DNA of 10,930 nt, from positions 1 to 10,930 of the forward strand of contig QMSN01000020.1 in NCBI GenBank assembly GCA_003650865.1, read 5' to 3'. The notes under the pieces are model-generated. The model did not search any database and was not told the origin of the DNA. It saw only the letters and a list, made by a program, of their open reading frames with translations. The number at the start of each line of letters is the position of its first letter. Position 1 is the stretch's first letter. Source of the stretch: Thermoprotei archaeon. Lineage in GTDB: Archaea; Thermoproteota; Methanomethylicia; Nezhaarchaeales; WYZ-LMO8. Positions 5,837 to 10,930 of the stretch are shown piece by piece. A program made the position numbers and the translations under genes.

Positions 5837-7072
5837 TTACCAGCCCTTGCTCACTATGCAAGCTGCGTTGTTCCCTGCGTAGCCGTAGGTCTGCGCTAAG
5901 GCTACCTTGACATCCTTCTTGACCTGTCTCTCGCCAGCCTCTCCTCTCAGCTGCCAGACTAGCTCGCATACTTGAGCTAGGCCTTGAGCGACGACGGCCT
6001 CACCGAAGGCTCCTAAGCCACCGCTTGGACACACAGGTATCCTGCCAGTTATGGGGTCAGTCTCGCCCTTCCTAAGGAGCTTCTCAGACTCTCCAGGATC
6101 TAGGTTCAGTATGCAGTCTAGGTATGCGAAGTAGTGCCACGAGCTGTTGTCTGGGAGCTCTATGACATCTATGTTGTCGGGCGTCATGCCAGCCATCTTG
6201 TAGACCTTCTGAACAGCATTTCTGCTCTCGCTCAGAGTTGGCACTCCAGGCCTTATGTTGGAGCTCAGGTAGGTCAACCTGACCGTCGGGTCTCCGAAGG
6301 TAGGGGTGCCTACAGCGACAGCGTTTATGTAGACAGGCTTCTTGCATATCTTCTTAGCCTTCTCGTACTCCGCCACAATTACGGCGGCAGCTCCATCACT
6401 GGTAGCGCATATCTCAAGTAGCCTAAGTGGCTCGCACACCATAGGTGACTTGAAGACCTCCTCCATGGTGAAGGTCTTCCTATACCTAGCGTAGGGGTTG
6501 AACGGAGCGGGCTTGCTCGTGACAACCTTCACCAACGCTAAGTCCTCCTCGGTAGTGCCAGCCTCGTACATCCTCCTCCTGCACTCCATAGCCCAGTAGG
6601 CTGGGTTGGTCTCGCCGCACATGACGAACCTCATGTAGTCTATGTCGGACTTCCCATCTGTCGACTGAGGCCTGAAGAAGCCGAAGGCGGACTTGTCAGC
6701 TGCAACAGCTAGGGCTATATCACACTCACCACTAGCAACAGCTAACACAGCCTCTCTCAGTATCGATTGGCCCGTGGCGCAGGCGTTGGCGACGCTCACA
6801 ATGGGTATGCCCGTGTAGCCCATGAGGTTAGCTATGGCAGTTCCGCTCAGTGTGCCATGAATACCAGCCTGCTGGTTAACCCATAGGTAAACCCCTGAGA
6901 CCATGGCCTCGATCTGGCGCCAGCTTATCTTAGCATCCTTCAAGGCGTTCGTTATGGCCTCGACGGCCAGCTCAGGCATGGTCCTCTCGGGATACTCATC
7001 TGGGCGCTTAGGGTCTGGGTACCTACCCCAGCGCACCATGCCTACTCCTATTATCGCAACATCCCTCTCCAT
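5837..7072 (-). CDS. Thiolase-superfamily protein (SCP-x/archaeal thiolase type) with altered catalytic motifs
   Basis: A 411-residue thiolase-fold protein. The N-terminal half has the nucleophile region SVANACATGQ with C98. The two other active-site regions are atypical. Where SCP-x/archaeal thiolases have HDAF or HDCF, this reads LPDNSSW (about 306-312). Where they have SGGL..KGHPxGATG, it reads SGGLGAFGEAVVAQG (about 350-364), so the catalytic His falls at E358. The C-terminal block reads ALAQTYGYAGNNAAC rather than the usual QHN..GG type. It may therefore be a thiolase with shifted chemistry, a thiolase-fold lyase, or a CoA-binding partner. The DUF35 gene directly upstream, whose stop codon touches this gene's GGAGGTG site, points to a thiolase-DUF35 complex as in archaeal acetoacetyl-CoA thiolase, BbsAB or Ltp2-ChsH2. 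I prefer ATG 7072 over GTG 7081 on the 6-nt spacing. Confidence 0.88.
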   Translation of the reverse strand: MERDVAIIGVGMVRWGRYPDPKRPDEYPERTMPELAVEAITNALKDAKISWRQIEAMVSGVYLWVNQQAGIHGTLSGTAIANLMGYTGIPIVSVANACATGQSILREAVLAVASGECDIALAVAADKSAFGFFRPQSTDGKSDIDYMRFVMCGETNPAYWAMECRRRMYEAGTTEEDLALVKVVTSKPAPFNPYARYRKTFTMEEVFKSPMVCEPLRLLEICATSDGAAAVIVAEYEKAKKICKKPVYINAVAVGTPTFGDPTVRLTYLSSNIRPGVPTLSESRNAVQKVYKMAGMTPDNIDVIELPDNSSWHYFAYLDCILNLDPGESEKLLRKGETDPITGRIPVCPSGGLGAFGEAVVAQGLAQVCELVWQLRGEAGERQVKKDVKVALAQTYGYAGNNAACIVSKGW

Positions 7073-7078
7073 CTCATA

Positions 7079-7085
7079 CACCTCC
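7079..7085 (-). promoter_or_regulatory. Ribosome binding site GGAGGTG of the thiolase-like gene, overlapping the upstream stop codon
   Basis: GGAGGTG ends 6 nt before ATG 7072 and contains the alternative GTG start at 7079-7081. Its first base is shared with the TAG of the DUF35 gene (7085-7087), a sign of tight translational coupling between the two genes. Confidence 0.7.
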
Positions 7086-7549
7086 TACTTCTTCTCCTCC
7101 TCAACGGGCTTCCACATCCAGGTTATGTACTCGTTCTCGTCGTCCTCGTAGAGCTTGCCGACCGTCAGCTCAACCTCCATGTCGCACTTGAGGTTCTCAG
7201 TGGTAGTCAGAATCCCTAAGACCCTTATGCCCTCAGGTAGGTCCACCATCCCTATGGCGTACGGCTTAAACGGCTCCATCTTGAATGGCGGTGGTGGAGC
7301 ATAGTACTGTATTGTCCAGCTCCAAAGCTTGCCTCTGCGGCTCAGCTCAATTATCTCTATGTTCTCAGGGTTCTTCTCGCAGTCTGGATTAGGGCAGTAA
7401 GCGGCCTTGGGGAACATCACGGCTCCACACTTCTTACACCTGCTAGCTATAAGGGCTGGCTTGTCTGAAGGCCACGTGAAGAGCCCCTCGACTATTGGAA
7501 CCTTTTTCTTCTCTTTCTTAGCAGGAGCTTCTCCCGCCATCACGACCAC
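7085..7549 (-). CDS. DUF35 zinc-ribbon/OB-fold protein, partner of the thiolase-like protein
   Basis: This 154-residue protein has the two parts of the DUF35 (COG1545) family. A rubredoxin-like zinc ribbon has CKKC and CPNPDC (C38, C41, C52, C57). An OB-fold follows, containing GKLWSWTIQYYAPPPPF and PYAIGMVDLPEGIRVLG. The lysine-rich N-terminal tail and acidic/lysine tail at the end are probably flexible. In characterised archaeal complexes the DUF35 subunit holds thiolase and HMG-CoA synthase together and helps channel CoA esters. In bacteria similar proteins pair with thiolase-like enzymes of steroid or toluene breakdown. No HMG-CoA synthase gene is next to it here. It is first in a two-gene operon with a clear TATA box. 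The start is GTG 7549, nearly leaderless, or ATG 7540; neither has a convincing ribosome binding site. Confidence 0.9.
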   Translation of the reverse strand: MVVMAGEAPAKKEKKKVPIVEGLFTWPSDKPALIASRCKKCGAVMFPKAAYCPNPDCEKNPENIEIIELSRRGKLWSWTIQYYAPPPPFKMEPFKPYAIGMVDLPEGIRVLGILTTTENLKCDMEVELTVGKLYEDDENEYITWMWKPVEEEKK

Positions 7550-7572
7550 ACGGGGTTATTGGTAAACTAGCT

Positions 7573-7589
7573 CTTTATATAATATTTAC
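7573..7589 (-). promoter_or_regulatory. Promoter of the DUF35-thiolase operon
   Basis: The minus strand reads GTAAATATTATATAAAG. The TTATATAAA core is centred near 7578, predicting transcription from about 7552, three bases before GTG 7549. A near-identical element lies at 8930-8944 before the radical SAM gene. Confidence 0.65.
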
Positions 7590-7626
7590 GGGTAGCAGAG
7601 CAAGAAGCCCTCCTCAGCTCAGAGCT

Positions 7627-8862
7627 CTAGGGTGGAGGGGGCATTATGTGGCCTCTAGAGGTTTGACATATAACCCTCTTTAGGCCAGCGCTCTCCAAGA
7701 CCTCTCTAACCTTAAGCATCTCTTGGAAGCTGGGTCTTCTCAGGTTTTGAGCTCTAAACTCAGGCCTGTAGTCCAGCACGCAGACCTGTATTGTGGGCTC
7801 TATGCTGGCTAGCTTAAGCCCCATCTCGTGGAGCTCCTCCATAGACATAAAAGCCCTGTTGTACGGTATCCCCACGCCTATAAACACCTCACCCCAGTAC
7901 TTGTCGACCACGTACTTGACGGTGGACCACTCATTGCTCAGCAGCTTAGAAGCCAACTCTCGATCTCTCACACCAGTTATCTTCATGAATGTCTCGAGCC
8001 TAAGCCCCTTAAGGTCCGGCCCTATATCCGTCATACCAGCCTCAACGAGCTCATCTATGTAGCTTGGAGTCAAGACAACGGCGTTCGTGTCAACGTGGAA
8101 CCTAGCTTCGCGATCCCTATTAAGCGCCTTCAAGCTCTTAATGAAGTCCAAGAGCCAAGCCATATTGAGCGTTGACTCCCCACCGCTAATAGCGAGCCTA
8201 TCAACAGAGTATATCCTCCTAGCCTCAGTCAATACTTGAGCCGCTTGAAGAGGGGTTAGAGGGGTCCCCCTTGAGCTGTAAGTTATCTCCCAGTTTTGGC
8301 ATGAAGGACACCTCAAGATGCAGCCGTGAGCGAAGCAGGCGACCTCTATGTAGCTGTACGCAAAGCCCCTAGGCTTAAGCCAGTAGGGTGTACCCACACC
8401 GCCCACAGGGTGCCCTTGAAAACCTGAAACCAACCTGAGTGGTGGATGCTTGGAGATCTCGCTCGACCTCGTAATTATCTCCATTCCTTCCTCCACAGGC
8501 GTTATGCATGATGGCTTCAGCTCACCATTGATTAGTACAGCGCAAGACCAGCATCCACCAGTCCTACACGGAGCATATATGTCGCCTTCCCCTGGAAGCT
8601 TAGAGACCTTGAAGCCCAAGAGTTCCAGTGCCTTAAGCACAGTTACACCACGGGGAACATGGTGCTTCTCACCATTAACCCTAATCGCCACGTACTCATC
8701 GGGCACCTCAACCTCAACAAGCCTCTTAGCCTCGCAAGGACAAGCATCAACACACGCACCACAGCCAACACAGCGATCCTCACCTACACAGGCGATGGCG
8801 CTCTTACAGAAGCCACAGTCAACACACCTATCACGTAGAGTAACAGCTCTAAGAAGCCTCAC
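7627..8862 (-). CDS. Radical SAM enzyme fused to 2[4Fe-4S] and [2Fe-2S] ferredoxin domains
   Basis: A 411-residue protein with three Fe-S modules in a row. Residues 10-45 form a bacterial-type ferredoxin with CxxCxxCx5C (C13, C16, C19, C25) and CxxCxxCx3CP (C31, C34, C37, C41). Residues about 52-130 resemble a beta-grasp [2Fe-2S] domain with C99-x4-C104-x2-C107-x11-C119. From about 165 the radical SAM domain begins with GCILRCPSCQN (C181, C185, C188), followed by the SAM-binding SGGES (226-230), HVDTN (257-260) and a PDLK segment. The catalytic part is closest to COG1180, the PflA/AmrS-like activases, which make the 5'-deoxyadenosyl radical. The fused ferredoxins probably supply the reducing electron. 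No glycyl radical enzyme or other substrate is adjacent, so the target is unknown. The GTG start lies where transcription is predicted to begin, and there is no ribosome binding site, so the mRNA is likely leaderless. Confidence 0.9.
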   Translation of the reverse strand: MRLLRAVTLRDRCVDCGFCKSAIACVGEDRCVGCGACVDACPCEAKRLVEVEVPDEYVAIRVNGEKHHVPRGVTVLKALELLGFKVSKLPGEGDIYAPCRTGGCWSCAVLINGELKPSCITPVEEGMEIITRSSEISKHPPLRLVSGFQGHPVGGVGTPYWLKPRGFAYSYIEVACFAHGCILRCPSCQNWEITYSSRGTPLTPLQAAQVLTEARRIYSVDRLAISGGESTLNMAWLLDFIKSLKALNRDREARFHVDTNAVVLTPSYIDELVEAGMTDIGPDLKGLRLETFMKITGVRDRELASKLLSNEWSTVKYVVDKYWGEVFIGVGIPYNRAFMSMEELHEMGLKLASIEPTIQVCVLDYRPEFRAQNLRRPSFQEMLKVREVLESAGLKRVICQTSRGHIMPPPP

Positions 8863-8884
8863 AGGAGATGAGATACGAGCTAAC

Positions 8885-8894
8885 GATATAAAGG
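8885..8894 (-). promoter_or_regulatory. TATA box CCTTTATATC for leaderless radical SAM transcript
   Basis: The core is centred near 8888, exactly 26 bases before the GTG at 8862. No Shine-Dalgarno sequence precedes that GTG, so transcript and coding region probably start together. Confidence 0.6.
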
Positions 8895-8929
8895 TGTTCA
8901 GTAATAATTATGCTCATAACCATTATAAT

Positions 8930-8944
8930 CTTTATAATATTTAC
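8930..8944 (-). promoter_or_regulatory. Second upstream TATA-like element, matching the DUF35 promoter
   Basis: The minus strand reads GTAAATATTATAAAG, the same as 7573-7589 except for two missing bases. It lies 68 bases before the radical SAM start and would give a transcript with a leader of about 45 nt. It may be a distal promoter or a binding site for a shared regulator. The surrounding stretch, about 8881-8945, is much more AT-rich than the rest of the window. Confidence 0.4.
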
Positions 8945-9048
8945 TTAGAGGTCCTCAAAGGCCAAGGAACTCTGGAGTGAAGGTCTACGATGTTAAAAGA
9001 GGCTCTGTGAGAAGTCTCATCTGAAACAGATCTATGGCTTTGCCAGGC

Positions 9049-9822
9049 CTACTCTATGGTCGCCTTGTTGAAGGCGTAGGAGGCTATTGCTATCATCACT
9101 GCTGTTAGCACCAAGAGTAGCGTTAAGTCGAAGACTGGGTCCATCTGTGATACACCTGTTAGAAGCCACCTTGCCAAGTCCACTCCGTAGGTTAGTGGGT
9201 TTACGTATGCTATGCCCTTCATCCATAGGGGCATGTTGTCTATCGGGTATATTGCTCCACTTAGGAATACTAGTGGTAGCATTATGAGGTTTACCAGCAT
9301 GTGGAAGCCCTCCATGCTCTTCATCCTCGAGGCTATGGTTATCCCCATGCTCGTGAACGAGAGTGCTACTAGGAGGCCTACCGCCAATGCTAGTGGTGCT
9401 CCTAGAGGGTTGAGCAATGGAGCTATGAGCAGAACCGCTATGAGTATCGCCACTCCTTGAAGCATTGCAGTCAAGGTTTCTCCCAACGCTCTGCCTATGA
9501 TACTAGCAGTCCTAGACACAGGTGCTACGAGAACCTCCTTGAGGTAGCCGAACTCCTTATCCCATATCACCGTGACCCCACCTATGAAGCTCGACATGAA
9601 AATCGTCATCATGAGGACTCCTGGAGCTAAGTAGCTCATGTAGTCCAACCCGTAGAACATTATCTTGGCCATGGGCGCCTTGAAGAGAGAGCTCCACCCT
9701 AAACCGAAGAATATCAGCCACATCACCGGGTTCAGTATGCTCCCTATAACCCTCGACCTAGCCCTGAAGAACCTCTTAATCTGCCTGTAAGCCATTATAT
9801 ACACGGTGTTGAAGTCGAGCAT
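9049..9822 (-). CDS. ABC-2 type transporter permease (DrrB-like)
   Basis: A 257-residue integral membrane protein of the ABC-2 exporter family. About six hydrophobic segments can be seen (roughly 25-45, 60-83, 107-132, 137-162, 170-193 and 228-250). Family landmarks are the cytoplasmic KEFGYLKEVLVAPVSR stretch after the second segment and NPLTYGVDLAR before the last one. The basic N-terminus (RQIKRFFRARSR) fits a cytoplasmic start. It would form a dimer with two copies of the ATPase encoded just upstream and export a drug, lipid or polysaccharide; the substrate cannot be inferred. Its ATG is 3 bases after the ATPase stop codon, with GGAGGGG 7 nt upstream inside the end of that gene, so the two are translationally coupled. 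Confidence 0.92.
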   Translation of the reverse strand: MLDFNTVYIMAYRQIKRFFRARSRVIGSILNPVMWLIFFGLGWSSLFKAPMAKIMFYGLDYMSYLAPGVLMMTIFMSSFIGGVTVIWDKEFGYLKEVLVAPVSRTASIIGRALGETLTAMLQGVAILIAVLLIAPLLNPLGAPLALAVGLLVALSFTSMGITIASRMKSMEGFHMLVNLIMLPLVFLSGAIYPIDNMPLWMKGIAYVNPLTYGVDLARWLLTGVSQMDPVFDLTLLLVLTAVMIAIASYAFNKATIE

Positions 9823-9825
9823 GAC

Positions 9826-10836
9826 CTATCCCCTCCGGAACCCCCTCCTCATCCTAGCCCTCATGAAGTCCATCCAGCTGCCGGACTCATCACGGAGCTC
9901 TCTGCCAGTTAAGTGAAGGAAGACGTCGTTTAGAGTGGGCTTTGAGTACTTAACCTCGAGGATGTGCACTCCAAGCCTACTCGACACCTCAAACACCTCA
10001 GGTATGAAGCTGTGAGCATCCTCAACTGTGAAGCTGACAACGTTGCTTGATGGAGAGGCATAGCTCAACGCCAACCCTCTCCTAGCGACTTCACCTATGA
10101 GCATCTTGGCTGAGCGCTCGTCAAAGGCCTTCACGTAGACCACGTCCCTCCCTATCATCCTCTTCAGCTCTTCGGGAGAGCCCACGACGAGTATCTTGCC
10201 GTGATCTATTATCGCAACTCTGTCACAGAGCCTCTCAGCTTCATCCATGTAGTGAGTCGTCAAGAAAATCGTCATCCCAGTCCTCCTCTTCAACTCCAAT
10301 ATGTACTCCCATATCTTAGCCCTAGTCTGAGGGTCAAGGCCAAGCGTCGGCTCATCTAGGAACAGGACTTCAGGCTCGTGGAGCAGCGCTCTCGCTATCT
10401 CAAGCCTCCTAACCATGCCTCCACTGTAGTTCCTGACTTGAGTCTTAGCGTACTTGTCGAGCTCGACGAACCCCAGTAGATCTACGATCTTCCTCTTAAG
10501 AACATCTCTGGGAACCTTATAGGTCACCCCGTGAATCCACATGTTCTCCCAACCTGTAAGCTCCCTATCGACAGTGCTATCCTGAAAGACCACTCCTATG
10601 CTCCTCCTAACCTTATCAGGCTCTTTCAACACGCTGTAGCCGTTTATCCAAGCCTCGCCCTTAGTGGGCTTCATGAGCGTTATGAGCATGTTTATCGTGG
10701 TCGTCTTACCCGCTCCATTGGGGCCTAGGAAGCCGAAGACCTCTCCCTCCACAACTCTGAAGGAGACCTCATCTACAGCCTTGAAGCCGTCGAAGACCTT
10801 AGTGAGCCCTTCAGCCACCACGACCTCTCTAGGCAA
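9826..10836 (-). CDS. ABC transporter ATP-binding protein (DrrA-like)
   Basis: A 336-residue ATPase that powers the adjacent permease from the cytoplasmic side. All motifs are intact: Walker A GPNGAGKTT (38-46), Q-loop VFQD (Q84), signature YSGGMVRR (136-143), Walker B VLFLDEP with D160 and E161, D-loop GLD, and the H-loop histidine H194 in TTHYMDEAE. After the nucleotide-binding domain there is an accessory region (about 220-310, DUF4162-like) and a basic tail (RARMRRGFRRG). This layout matches the DrrA/CcmA-type exporters (COG1131). The start is TTG 10836, supported by GGAGGTG 7 nt upstream; the binding site overlaps the stop codon of the gene before it, so an operon probably continues beyond the window. 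The substrate is unknown. Confidence 0.94.
   Translation of the reverse strand: MPREVVVAEGLTKVFDGFKAVDEVSFRVVEGEVFGFLGPNGAGKTTTINMLITLMKPTKGEAWINGYSVLKEPDKVRRSIGVVFQDSTVDRELTGWENMWIHGVTYKVPRDVLKRKIVDLLGFVELDKYAKTQVRNYSGGMVRRLEIARALLHEPEVLFLDEPTLGLDPQTRAKIWEYILELKRRTGMTIFLTTHYMDEAERLCDRVAIIDHGKILVVGSPEELKRMIGRDVVYVKAFDERSAKMLIGEVARRGLALSYASPSSNVVSFTVEDAHSFIPEVFEVSSRLGVHILEVKYSKPTLNDVFLHLTGRELRDESGSWMDFMRARMRRGFRRG
9830..9836 (-). promoter_or_regulatory. Ribosome binding site GGAGGGG of the permease, inside the ATPase gene
   Basis: GGAGGGG lies 7 nt before the ATG at 9822, within the last codons of the ATPase reading frame. This supports coupled translation of the exporter pair. Confidence 0.65.
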
Positions 10837-10842
10837 AGCCCT

Positions 10843-10929
10843 TCACCTCCCAACAACCTCGAGAAGCCTTCGAGTGAAGTCGAGGATTAAGCTCCTTATC
10901 TGAGAGACCTTCTCATCGCCCAAGCTCGG
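10843..10929 (-). CDS. Probable C-terminal end of an upstream gene, cut by the right edge
   Basis: One minus-strand frame is open from the right edge to a TGA at 10843-10845 and encodes 28 residues, the last part reading QIRSLILDFTRRLLEVVGR. This is a plausible amphipathic helix with composition like the neighbours. The TGA overlaps the ATPase ribosome binding site, as is usual inside operons. The other two minus-strand frames are less convincing: one has a stop codon inside the stretch, the other a stop near the edge and an unlikely composition. It is too short to assign; regulators often precede DrrAB-type exporters, but nothing here proves that. Confidence 0.45.
   Translation of the reverse strand, partial: PSLGDEKVSQIRSLILDFTRRLLEVVGR
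10844..10850 (-). promoter_or_regulatory. Ribosome binding site GGAGGTG for the TTG-started ATPase gene
   Basis: GGAGGTG (extended GGGAGGTGA) lies 7 nt before TTG 10836 and explains use of a rare start codon. Its last bases are part of the TGA of the upstream partial gene. Confidence 0.65.
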
Positions 10930-10930
10930 T

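Noticed and set aside
8450..8980. 176-codon + strand frame opposite the radical SAM gene
   Set aside because: It covers the ferredoxin cysteine motifs of the minus-strand gene, has Ser/Pro/Thr-rich composition, and runs into an AT-rich promoter region; it is an antisense shadow.
8863..9048. AT-rich gap as a possible origin or integration site
   Set aside because: It holds short TTATAAT-type repeats, but these are accounted for by promoter elements; no origin recognition boxes, tRNA end or flanking direct repeats are seen.
1..10930. Mobile elements or CRISPR arrays
   Set aside because: No transposase or integrase motifs, terminal inverted repeats or regularly spaced direct repeats were seen; codon use appears even across the genes.

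Overview
The window looks like chromosomal DNA from a thermophilic archaeon, most likely of the Thermoproteota/Korarchaeota side; I cannot place it more finely. The reasons are: archaeal TATA boxes (TTTAAAT, TTTATATAA) about 26 nt upstream of likely transcript starts; T-rich terminators without hairpins; a mixture of strong GGAGGTG-type ribosome binding sites and an apparently leaderless gene; frequent GTG/TTG starts; heavy use of AGG/AGA, ATA and CTA codons; and archaeal-type enzymes such as a thiolase paired with a DUF35 protein. Coding density is high. No gap between genes exceeds about 190 bases. I see no rRNA, tRNA, CRISPR or mobile element.

Layout. (1) Bases 2-301 (+): the 3' end of a CCG-domain iron-sulfur protein. 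(2) Bases 447-4652 (-): three genes in order GlcD-type FAD dehydrogenase, second FAD-linked oxidase, and a ferredoxin-plus-two-CCG-domain protein, resembling a GlcD/GlcE/GlcF or D-lactate dehydrogenase set that would oxidise a 2-hydroxy acid and pass electrons on through Fe-S clusters. (3) Bases 4787-5659 (+): a complete 3-hydroxyacyl-CoA dehydrogenase, divergent from (2), behind a promoter with a perfect 12-bp palindrome. (4) Bases 5837-7549 (-): a DUF35 zinc-ribbon/OB-fold protein and a thiolase-superfamily protein, overlapping by their ribosome binding site and convergent with (3). (5) Bases 7627-8862 (-): a three-part protein, 2[4Fe-4S] ferredoxin + [2Fe-2S] ferredoxin + radical SAM domain. 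(6) Bases 9049-10836 (-): a DrrAB-like ABC exporter (permease and ATPase), preceded by the probable tail of another gene at the right edge.

How it fits together. Blocks 2-4 suggest use of organic acids. The flavin/Fe-S set would oxidise lactate, glycolate or another 2-hydroxy acid. The hydroxyacyl-CoA dehydrogenase and thiolase-like protein would handle acyl-CoA intermediates in beta-oxidation or its reverse. No crotonase or acyl-CoA dehydrogenase lies in the window, so the pathway cannot be closed. The most unusual items are the radical SAM fusion, which seems to carry its own electron-delivery domains, and the thiolase-like protein, which keeps the nucleophilic cysteine but has lost the usual HDAF and GHP motifs.
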